DNA from: Heterotrichella gracilis
Lineage: Eukaryota; Sar; Xanthophyceae; Tribonematales; Xanthonemataceae
Assembly: GCA_032358255.1 (NCBI GenBank)
Contig: JAULBX010000781.1
Coordinates: forward strand, 94,799-158,798
Length of the DNA stretch: 64,000 bases
Direction: 5' to 3'
Of this stretch, positions 12,101-21,913 are shown piece after piece; position 1 is the stretch's first letter; every line of letters starts with the position of its first letter. A model generated the notes under the pieces. It saw only the letters and a list, made by a program, of their open reading frames with translations. It made no database searches and was not told the origin of the DNA. The position numbers and the translations under genes are program-made.

Positions 12101-15100
12101 GATGCAGGGGTGGATGTGGTTGCGTGCAACATGCTGGAGGTGTGTGCTGCGCTCTCTAGGTGGGAGATAGAGACTATCTTCCCTGCGTCTGGGATACAAT
12201 TGGGGAGCTTGGGCGTGTGTGTGAGGCCAATCATCCCTAGCGTGATGCTGCCAGACGCTACTGTTGTGCCTCCAGCAAGGTAAAAGCCATACAGGGAGGG
12301 TGTTTGGGTTGATGCTACGAGTGTTTGCTCTGGCAACTTGCAGCATCTGATTGTAAATGTCTGTCATAATGACATTTCTGTCTAGACATTTACAATGATT
12401 GGCCTACTCTTTGCTCTGCTGTGCCTCCCACTTTTGTCACTGTTACTAAAGGCTAGCTAGCTGGTTTTGAGCAACATTGCCAGGAATGGAGGCATTCTCT
12501 GAGCAAAGAGTGTGCCAACGATATGGCTTAATTTTCCTGGTTACACTCATAACAATGGATGTCATCCATATAGGTGCCTTCAGTGCCAATATTGCAATAA
12601 TTGCCCGACAATGTCAATGACATGTCTGTGCCTGCTGCTGACACCTAGCCTGATGTCATCACTGTGCGCAGGGCATTCTACCCTCTCACTGGTGGCACCT
12701 ATGCCCAGTGGCCACTGCCCTCCTCGGCAGCTGGGTCATCAACTGACGAGGGCACAGCTGTTGATTTCGAGGAAGATGACGTGTTTGGCAACGTGCCAGA
12801 CTGCCTCAGGGTTCAGGATAGCAAGATCTCCTTGCCAGCAGTGCAGTACGCAAGGAGTGGTCACTTCACAGTCAATTTGTGGTTCAAACCCAGAGGCAAT
12901 AGCAGCCGCCCGGCTTGCACTAACCAGACATGCCCACAGCACCAATACCTGTACTCCCACATGTCTCTGGCCAGGCAGGAGAACAGGGTCAATGATGCTG
13001 GCTGGGGACCCGATCAGGTCAGTGAAATAAATTATATACTGGCAAGGGTAATACGATAATAATAGGACCTATTATTATCTTATTATCCTTGATACTGCCC
13101 AACCTCTTTCTGTAAGCAAATTGAGATCTGGGTTGCAAGGCATGATGCAACATTGCATGGGTTGCAACAATGTTTTGTGGCTGAAAATCATCGCCATGTG
13201 CCCTTATCTGAATCCCGCCTGCATGTATCTCCTGTGCCTCTGGCATGCCTTGCCATGTTTTTGCAGCTCCTGTGCACCACTTATCAAGTTCCACCAAGTC
13301 CCACTGGGATGCTATCTGACTGACGTTTAACTCTTGTGTTGCACAGATTGAGGTCTACCTGCCGGACAAAACCCATCCAGATTATGGTGCGGCACTGCAC
13401 TCCCTTTGCGCTCTGTCAGACTACTGTATTTAGGGTTTTAGGGTTTCTGCGCTACCGGCACGCAACACGTTCTTGTAGCCTGTCTGCATGCGTCATGCTG
13501 ACACAGAGCTGTCATTGGCTGCAGGGCTGGTGCGCACTTATGTGAAGGACAACGACGACACTGACATTGGCACGGCGTCTGCCACGTGGCTGGACTCCGA
13601 TGGTCGGGTAGCAGACTCCAGCAGGAGGACACCACCCTTGTCTTCAATGCCAGCCGGTCCCGGAGCCGACCCCACTGCTGCGCCTGCAACCTATCCAGAC
13701 GTGTATGATGGGGCATGGCACATGATGACGGTGTCTTCTCAGCCAGCTGGCGGAGAGGGTTACAGGTGGGTGCACACAGAATGGAGCAGCAGATTTAATG
13801 CATTTGATGCCCAAGCAAGTGGCTGTGCGCACTGCGCAATGGGCGGGTGGCAGCAAGGGTAATAAGATAGTAATAGGAGTATTATTCCTATTATTATCTT
13901 ATAACCCTTGGTGGCAGGGGCGCAAAGGCTTTTTAACCAGTGCCACTAAGGGTGCACCCAACAGGGTGTACTGTCCTGACTCTATGGCGTGAAAAATATT
14001 CCTGAATGGTGACGCCAGTGTACATTTGACCCACAAAAAAAAAATCTTAGTCCCAGCAACGGCGCATAATTTCTGAGGACCAGGCTCAGCGTTCTCGCGG
14101 TTTTACAGGATGTACATTGATGGCGCTCTTGTGGGGCAAGTGCTTGCCAATGGCACCTACCGCGGTGTTCCTGACAACGTCACCAAGACCATTGATGGCG
14201 GTGATCCCATGCTGCTGGATGGTAACATCACCCTGTGCACCAAGGCCAATGGGGAGGACCGGTACTATGATGGCAATGTGGCATTCCTTGGTACGGAGTC
14301 ACAGGATAGCTACAATCCACCTCTTTAGTACAGGATTATCATTGTTTCAAAATTTTGGTTTAAATTGTTTTTCATTTTTTGGGAAATCGCGTATTTTCAG
14401 TGATCTCATTATGTAATGACTCCCATGGTATAGCGAGTTTGACACTACAATGTTTTTCACAGTAGTTGAAAGCGGCATCCCATGTGACGTCTGTATGCCC
14501 CTGCTGTAGGTGTATACGATCAGACGCTCACCCCAGACCAAGTGGCAGCCCTATACGATGCGGTTTCTGGAGTGATGTTTCCTCCTGCTGCCGATACAGT
14601 GCCGATCACTTCTGAGCAGACTTCAACTGACACTGCCAGTACAATGTCAGTCAGTGGCAAACCCTGTATTTTCCCTGCGTTCTTCAATGGGGGCGCAGTG
14701 TTTACCTGTGTCAGCATCAATGGAACAGATCAATGCCAGGTAAGGACACGAGTACATTAAAAGTCCTCCACCAAATCCCTTTGACTACGAAGATGGAATG
14801 GCTTTTGCTACACTCTGCTCTTGCGCTATGGCATGAATTTATTTTGGCACTAGAACGTCACACTTATTTTGCAATCGCAATACATCTAGTTATGATAAAT
14901 CTAGTGGTCAGGCAGAATGCTGAAAGCAAAGCACTACAAGGCTGTAGGCTTGTTCATCAGTGTTTTTCACTCAGTGCCAATTTTGCAGGTGAGCCAAGGG
15001 GTGTGGGAGGAGTGTGCTACGCAGTCACACCTCGACGTCCAGGAGACAGTGAGTGGTGAAGCGTGCATCTTCCCAACGTTCTTCAATGGCGGGGCTGTGT

Positions 15101-18100
15101 TCTCCTGCGTGGTGGTCAACGGCACAAGCTCCTGCATGGTAAGTCCAGCAGAAGGTTCCTAAGCTGTGAATCACACTTCTGTGTTAAACTTTCCAGAAAA
15201 AATCACATTTTGTTGGCAAAAAAACATGATATCTAATTTTTGCGACCATTGTTACAAATTGTTGCTGCTTTGATTTTTGTTTTTATTTTGAGAAGATATA
15301 TTTTTTACTGTTGCCATTTGCTGACCTGCTTGAACATTGCAGACTGGCAACGGCACTTGGGAGGAGTGTGCAACCAGTGGTTCCAGCGCTGGCGCCTCCT
15401 CACCGTTCTTCAACGGCAGTTCCAGCCTGGCACCGCAGGCCATGTACACCGTTTCTGGACATGTGTGCTCATTCCCTGTGTTCTACCGAGACAGTGTACT
15501 TGATGAGTGCTTCCTGCTGGGGACTTTGAGCAAGCCCCGGTGCTGGGTGCCTGCAGCGAACGATTTTGAGGAGTGTGCAGAAGGCAGCATCAGCAGCCAG
15601 CTGGCGCCAGTGGCAGTGGAATACTTCAACAGGACAACTGTCAACGGTGCAGAGTGCAACCTTCCAAGGTAAGGATTGCAGCTACTGCAGAAATAGAATG
15701 CTACTGCCTGTCATCAGTGATGCCTCAATGCTGCTGCAATGTGCTACAACCTGACGCAGCGCTGCTGGCTTGTTTCAGGGTGAACTATCAGACCAATGAG
15801 CTCATTACTGACTGCGAGGCTGGCCCTGGTGGGTCTTACTGCCAGCTGGGATCTGGCAAGGTTGACTTCTGCTCAAGCCTGCCGCTGGGAGACGATGGAG
15901 CTGCAGCAAAGGACATGGCCTTTGTCCAGCCCCACAACACAACTGATGGCTCAGCATGCGTCATTCCCTTTGTACACAAGTGAGTGCCTTTCGCTGTATG
16001 TATGACCTTTGGTTGTGTATAGGTCCTTTTAAATCTGCCGTGATTTGCTCAATGGGACATTTACTGAGCATGTTGTGCTGCTGCCTTTTGCAGTGACTCC
16101 CTTTACCTGACATGCGCAAATGAAACCGGGCAGCCGCTGTGCCCTGACCAATCAGGGACCATGCGTCAGTGCGCCCCACCAGCGCCTGGAAACTGCTCAT
16201 ACATGTTCTCGACAGCTGCGGCACTGGATCGCACATTTTTAGGTGCCAAAGGACACTTTTGCTCCCTGCACGTGTCCACTGGAGGTCCTGTCACAGTGGC
16301 ACCACTGGATTTCACTGATTGTGCGGATGGATTGGTCTGCATCCCCTTTCCAGATTCCAAGCAGCTCGAGGTATCTTACTTATTACCTCACCACTGGCAT
16401 GACACTCCACCTGTGCTTTACCCCATTTTTATAGGCCAACTGATGCTCATATCATCTGTGCACAACGAGGAATTGCGTGCAATGTGAGCGCTCCACAAAA
16501 CACCTGTGTCACGTGGCTTGGTGAAACTGCTGAATTGGCAACCTGCCGGAAACTGGGCTAAAGAGGTTCATGCGTGACGCAGTGCAATGGGACAGCTGAT
16601 TTGGACACCAGGCTGCAGCGCATACACCCACCAATAAGTTGTTTTGAAACTTCCCTGCAGGCTGGGTTTCCTGATCTGAGTGGCCTAGGCTTCTGCAATG
16701 ACGATCCAGATGGCGGCTTGTACAACGTCTTCCACCACCTGGCTGACTCGGATATCGCCCAGCCCATTGCTTTCTTTCCTTTGACAGCAGGCAGCATTGA
16801 TTCAGTGATGCTGCCCCATTACTCTGGCATTGCTGAGAATGTGACATGGGTTTCTGACGATGCCTTTCACAACGTGGCGTACTGCAACAAGGTATAATCA
16901 TCAACACACGTGCAAATTACATCAATCATTGTATTGCAGTGCACACCGTATTTTTGGATTTATCGAAATTATTGTGAATTTTCCAAGCACAACAAAATTG
17001 GGACCCATTATTTTATGGGTATATACTTACTGTTTGATTGAGTGCAGGATGAAGAGAGCCACATAATTCTTGACAACATTCCGTACGGGGTGAATGGCCC
17101 ATTCAGCATCAATCTGTGGGTGAAACTGACTGAAGCAGGACTCGAGGGACATGATTTCCAGTACATCATATCCCACCAGAGTTCCTTCAGCTTTGACAGT
17201 GTGACCCCAAATCAGGTATGGAAAACGGGTGCTGTAGAAGTTGCTATTACCACTGGATGGTTACCTGCATGTACATGGGGATCAAACTACCCCAGCATAC
17301 CTGTTAGGTATAGAGGATAGCGATCAAGGCTCTTGCTCCACTTAGCTTTCTTTCTGTGCTAGAACACAATTGCCGCATTGCATTCAAAGCTGTATGCATT
17401 GCACCACGCCAGTGTGACTTCAACTTTTGAACAGCCAGGGCTTGATACAGCATTGGCAAGCCTGATATTCCAGCATAGAGCTTCCATTGAATGTAAAGAT
17501 GGTGCCTGCACAAGCATGCCTTTATGAGCTTCAAGTCCTGGGTAATCAATGAAACAAAGCCCTTTCATGCATGCATGTACAATGGATTTTGTCACAAAAC
17601 CCTGTGGCATGTGATAATGCCTCAGCAATTTTGTCTTTCAGGTTCAATTGTTGATTCCAGAGACCAGCCACCCAGCTCACGGAGTCATTCGCGCTGTTGT
17701 GCGGGACTCCACAGACACCCCTGCAAGTTACAACAATGCTACTGAGGCCATGGTATGCGCAAACCTCTGCAGCACGGTTGGGTTTCATTGCCTGGTGCTT
17801 GCCTGCCTGCCTGCCTGCCTGCCTGATTCAATAATTTATTTGTGTTCCGACTGACCGACTGCTGTTATGTTGTTCAGTGGCTGGACTCAGACAACACTGT
17901 CCAGCAGCTGACGCACAACCAATCAGAAGAAGAGAACCTGGTTGAGTTTGACAATGAAAAATGGCATATGGTAACAATAACCACCATTCCATTCAAGACA
18001 AAAGGTAGGGTATTTTTCATAAGTTTTCAAGTTTGAAGGTTGAAGGTCGAAAATCTCCTGTATTTTATTGACTTCATCACGTTTTAAATGTAGTGCTGGA

Positions 18101-20965
18101 TATTTTACCTGTAATGTTGTACTTGAGGAAAAATGTATAGTGTATGCAGCGGTCACTGGTTGATACAATGTGCGTGCCCACCTGTGGCAACTTCCATCCA
18201 CCAGTTATGGACACACGACTTGCTTTTCCGTCCCGTCACAAACCATTATCAAATGCCAGGAAACTGTATTGAATCTCCCTCCTAAATACATGAATGCCTC
18301 TGGAAGACATGGTACCTGGTCCAGGAATCACCAAATTGTTTTTAAGTAATCACATTACTTTTTCCAGGTTATCGGCTGTATGTGGATGGGCAACTGGCTG
18401 GAGAGCTGCACACTGGCAGCACCACACCCAGCGGGGCGTTGGCCAGGGTGATGGGTGGCAGGCCCATGCTGGCTGATGGCAACCTTGTGCTGTGTGCTCG
18501 CGGCGACATGGAGGCCAACCGCTTCTATGATGGCAAGCTTGCGCACCTGCTGTTCTGGGATGAGGCGCTCACTGTACAGGACGTGTTTTCCATCTATGAT
18601 ACCTACTCCCAAGGTACATATCAGCAAACTTTGCCCGTTAGTGTGGAGATAATTGGTGGGGTGGATGCCTGCTTGGAAACCTGTTCAAAGTTTGTAACCT
18701 ATTTATTTATTGGTTAAATAATCATTTAAGCTAAACCGCAGCTTTACATTTATGGATACTCTTTTGCAGCAATGGGCACACAAAGCACTGCAGCTGCCGA
18801 GAGCGTCACTGGTTTCTCATCGTTTGAAGGCGTGGCCTTGCCTCTAGATTCGTACAACTACGCCTGCAATGGGAGTGTTGTGGACAATGCCTGTTGGATG
18901 CACGGCAGCCTGCAGGTGAGGAAACTATCGCAGACAATGTTGATGCCGGATGGTTGCAGTTTGTAGTTTTCAAGAAATTTAAAAAGCAAATTGCCTCTAG
19001 AGGAGCGTAGGTGGCCAGCTTCAAGTTAGCAGCACTCCTCAAGCTGTCGCCAGCGTCGTCCACATGTGCTAGTGCCTGTCAATCCATCTCTCAATTCTGC
19101 GTACTGCCTTGGCTAAGCTATTCAATAGTCAGTGACAATACAGTGCACCTAAGGCTTAAGCCTGGTCCATTTTAAAGCTGTGAACCTGCTACTTGCACTG
19201 GGAGTTGGGATGAGTTACATCCTAGATTGCAAATGCTTGCGATATTTTGTCTGGTCATGAATCCTTTAGGCCGTTTACTGAGAAAAGTGTTCCCAATCTG
19301 CAGAATGCGTCTGATGGCTGTTTGGCGGACAGCCAGTGCATGGCGTTTGTGTACTACCCAAATGGCACAGCTAGGAATGCAGAGCCAGCAGCTGCGTTCA
19401 AAACCTTTTCAACTTCATTGGACCTGAATTCATCAGACACACAGAGTACAACGAACACAGTCCTGTATGTCAAGAATCCAGATCAAGGTGGGGTGGGTGT
19501 GTCTGGTGCAAGCCCCTTAGATTCCCCAGCATCGACTGAGGTCTACAGCACCAACAGCAAGGAAACCCTGGCGATTGCTCTCACCTGCGGTGTGGTAGGA
19601 GGACTGCTGCTGCTGGGGGTGATCTTTGTGGTTCTTGCCAAGCGCCGCAGGCGCAGACCAATGTGAGTCACCGTGTGCATTTTACAGTTGAAATTGAGTA
19701 CTTAATATGCCATACAAGATGCCATGACCACACAACTTGCGGTAAAACAGCACTGCATTGCATATCTGTTGTTGATGCACCAAATTGTCACGAGCCTACG
19801 AGACGCATGTCAGATTACCGTTGAAAACAAGGGCTATATTGAATATTTGTCTGGTTGTTGTTTGAACTTCATTTTTACATCAATGTATAAATATCATAAT
19901 AATATGTAATGTTTTTATTGTCTAATTCAATTATGGATGTGCACTATTTAACAGCGTGTTACTCACCACCAGACTGCGCAATGGCATCATTTGGTCCAAA
20001 TGCAGTCCAGGACTGTAGCATTCAGATTACAAGATCAAAATTGCCTGACTTACAAAACGTGCAGGGCCTTCGCTCCATTCAAGGACGTTGCGCAACCCCC
20101 TCCTGACGACGATTTGGAGCGCAACAACAGCATCAATGGGCGACCAGGGCATGGCTACGAGCTGACATCCGTCCAGCTACAGAAGGGGCGCACTGAAATT
20201 GGGCAGACAACCCCAAATGGCAGCCCAATCGGCAGCGCTCAGAAGGGACCCACCTTTGCCGCCCCGTATGCGTTCACGCGGCAAGACAGCACTGGGGAGT
20301 ACAACACCATGCACAACGGGAGCCCTGTTGGCGCAGGCAAGGGTGGTGCACAGTCCCGACCTGTGCAGGTACTGGAAAATGAGAACAAAAGTGCATTCAT
20401 ATTTTGCAAAAAGAGTGGAACACATGCCTCAGTGTTTGTTTTGTTAACGCAAAAGATGAGCAACAGCAATAGACTGTGGAGTGTATGGAAAGTTGTCAGG
20501 GCTCCCATGATGGGGAGGGAAGATTGAGTGGTAATAAGTGCAGCAAAAGCATGTGAAAGGATTGTCATCATGGTATTGCATGGAAGGCATGCGCATGGTG
20601 CCGCCCCAGACTGAAACAAGTTTCTTGTGCCGTGCCTGCAGAGGCTAGACAGCACATCCCTGCTGCCAGTCACTGGCAACAACACACCCGCAGCTGCGGA
20701 ACTGCCTGTCTCCACCATCCTCGGCAACCTGCCACCCTCCCAATCTGCCAGCCCTGGCATTGGTGTGGCAGGTCAGCAAGGGCGCCAGAGCCTCAAGATC
20801 AAGCCCTATGGCGGCCCCCCAGCCTCCCCATTGGTGCCGCAGCCTGACTCGCCTCCTATCCCGCCCCCGGCGCCTGTCGGCAGCCTCGGGAGGTCTTTTT
20901 CGCAGCTGGGAGGAGGGTCTGAGGGGCTCAAGAGCAGGGGTTCCAAGTCTGTGGGCCAGCCATGA
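3132..20965 (+). CDS. Giant type I membrane protein with FN2-like modules and four LamG-like domains
   Basis: A 34-exon model closes in every splice phase: 3132-3326, 3694-3810, 4117-4362, 4659-4827, 5083-5200, 5550-5681, 5793-5919, 6138-6368, 6678-7304, 9394-9454, 9620-9741, 9998-10177, 10467-10755, 11049-11245, 11630-11948, 12108-12159, 12672-13017, 13347-13386, 13525-13765, 14109-14290, 14510-14739, 14989-15138, 15343-15668, 15779-15979, 16094-16370, 16661-16891, 17048-17215, 17642-17752, 17878-18004, 18368-18613, 18770-18915, 19304-19662, 20065-20368, 20642-20965; 7191 nt, 2396 residues. Order: signal peptide (1-~30); four modules of C-(I/L)FP-x-C-x-C-x-WxxC type resembling fibronectin type II (~70-330); then four LamG/ConA-like units, each opening with F-Y/F-P-L-T and containing W-H-M-(I/L/V)-T and G-Y-x-L-x-(V/I)-D-G (~420-655, 655-937, 1061-1330, 1726-2019), with more FN2-like modules at ~1360-1725; one membrane helix (~2157-2180, ALTCGVVGGLLLLGVIFVV) followed by KRRRRR; and a Pro/Ser/Gly-rich tail of ~216 residues. 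Many N-x-S/T sites. Role unknown; a cell-surface adhesion or glycan-binding receptor is inferred. No kinase or other catalytic domain is seen. Confidence 0.85.
7305..9393 (+). other. Long (2.1 kb) intron 9 of the membrane protein gene
   Basis: The intron between exons 9 (LamG-like unit 1) and 10 (start of unit 2) is much longer than its neighbours (mostly 100-430 bp). Donor GT at 7305 and acceptor AG at 9392-9393 join in phase 0. It contains a 251-codon open frame on the opposite strand (7946-8701), listed separately. Nothing else is recognisable. Confidence 0.7.
7946..8701 (-). CDS. Hypothetical 251-codon open frame antisense within intron 9
   Basis: An uninterrupted frame of 251 codons lies on the minus strand wholly inside a host intron, so it is not a shadow of a coding exon. 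It is Cys/Ser/His-rich with no signal peptide or membrane helix. The most protein-like part is near the C-terminus (MQAVMDRVGFIDVRDAAG). I do not recognise a family. It could be a nested gene, the remnant of an inserted element that lengthened this intron, or chance. No splice model or regulatory signal supports it. Confidence 0.2.
   Translation of the reverse strand: MVLHCVYQYDSHTRQDLLYQLKLAATLCDTATMHKICSVPQAKINYMGNSRLWCANHCSGKLFVTSLPLKTTGSAYLEECHSSALFEKQPKGSVRLCVFQPSLHALFELQVCVKLQHQGHSVRLASNSTQQLSRASHGCYSCTMKASSRCGPCRTVSPISRKRAVTEQGSSPADRSCSQPLTYVCLPRTGKTPKAMQAVMDRVGFIDVRDAAGCAHIFGADMARMCTNIKLGPHSWHVVLACVNPVGFSTT
10231..10373. repeat. Fold-back element, 62-bp imperfect arms, in intron 12
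   Basis: Arms 10231-10292 and 10312-10373 are inverted copies with about seven mismatches over 62 bp, separated by a 19-nt loop. The arms contain CCCATGGTTGGTTTGTGTG and its complement. It sits in the intron between exons 12 and 13 of the large membrane protein gene. In RNA it would fold into a long hairpin; as DNA it resembles a small non-autonomous fold-back or MITE-like insertion. Confidence 0.8.
10400..10426. repeat. Perfect 13-bp palindrome in intron 12
   Basis: Arms 10400-10412 (ctgagtaccctct) and 10414-10426 are exact inverted copies with a one-base centre, 27 bp right of the larger fold-back element and 40 bp before the exon 13 acceptor. Confidence 0.75.
11414..11509. repeat. ~95-bp intron repeat, copy 1 (second copy 13396-13490)
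   Basis: Introns 14 and 18 of the large gene share a ~95-bp segment: tgcactcc, then gctctgtcaga, a TTTAGGG-like telomere core, then caacacgttcttgtag and tctgcatg. The copies differ at scattered positions. The second copy lies at 13396-13490. No protein or known element is recognised. Confidence 0.7.
12350..12396. repeat. Inverted repeat, 13-bp perfect arms, in intron 16
   Basis: Arms 12350-12362 (attgtaaatgtct) and 12384-12396 are exact inverted copies around a 21-nt loop, in the intron between exons 16 and 17 of the membrane protein gene. Confidence 0.65.
13043..13091. repeat. Small fold-back element, 24-bp arms, copy 1 in intron 17
   Basis: Arms 13043-13066 and 13068-13091 are inverted copies with two mismatches and a one-base centre; the core is gataataatagg. 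A second copy of the same element is at 13854-13910 in intron 19, so this is a dispersed family and not a chance palindrome. Confidence 0.75.
13854..13910. repeat. Small fold-back element, 24-bp arms, copy 2 in intron 19
   Basis: Arms 13854-13877 and 13887-13910 are inverted copies with two mismatches and a 9-nt loop. The arm sequence closely matches the copy at 13043-13091. Both copies lie in introns of the third LamG-like unit. Confidence 0.75.
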
Positions 20966-21913
20966 AGGCTGCAGCTCTTCAGTGGGTCAGACTGACCGGT
21001 TTTGTTTGCATGTGGCGCAGCTTGCTGGAGGGCTGAAGACTGGCTGCAACTGTCAGGGGCTGTCTGACTGTCACAATCCTTGTAGCTTCATAGATGCACC
21101 TGTCACAGCACCCATGCAGCTGGAGTGGACTTGTGAAAGATACAGGACGACATGTACCAAAGCAAATGCCTATTTTCAGTGGCTTTCATGTGGTCTGATC
21201 CCGGATGTTTTAGATGAACAGATTGCATGCATCACGTAAACCGTTTATTGGCAATGCTGATTAGTGAATATGCGAGATGTGCCTGCCAGTGGCATTACGT
21301 TGAATAGTAGATGCACCAGACTGGCGTAGGTGTCATTGACAAGGCTTGGCCGCTGCGGCATTCATTGTGTCACATGTATACATGTCCTTTGTTGCATTAT
21401 CACTCAAAGCATTGCCATGTTCTCTGCAGCCCGTGCCTGGGCGATCAAGGCAGGCCTAGTGTGGACCTGGTCTCAATTGTTACTTTAGACAAGTACTAGG
21501 CAGCGTTGGGGGACCTTTCAAAGGCTTAACAGGTTCAAGCAATGCACATAGTCGATCGACGTCACTGCCAAGTCTGGGTTTGACATTATGTTGCGCCCAA
21601 ATTAATTGTTTGTTACATGATATGCATGCCATTTGTGTGATATAATACACCACAGTAGACCACAGTAGTTTGGAAATTCATGTCTGCTTGCTTACAGCTA
21701 GAGTGAATCCTCAAGCCGCCGTGCTGCAGTGACTGGTGCAACAGTTGTATGTACAATGTATATTATAATATCCAGTAACAGTCTCTGTAAACTAGACCCA
21801 CAGCATGCATGCATGTGGACACAATGCTTTGTAAACAGCCAGCACTGGCTCAAAAGAAAAATCCATTGCAGTAATTGTCTACTGGTGCAGTTTGACCTGA
21901 AATCTAGAAGACT
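20966..21913. other. Convergent intergenic region (948 bp)
   Basis: This lies between the 3' ends of the large membrane protein gene (+) and the JmjC gene (-), so it holds two 3' UTRs. It has several TGTAA-type motifs of the kind algae use as polyadenylation signals, and a TGCATGC run near 21804. No gene is seen. Confidence 0.6.

Noticed and set aside
16434-16560. Apparent extra exon (frame PTDAHIICAQRGIACN) in the membrane protein gene that would need a one-base frameshift.
   Set aside because: Splicing exon 16094-16370 directly to 16661 keeps phase 0 and matches the parallel region before the first LamG-like unit, so no exon or frameshift is needed.
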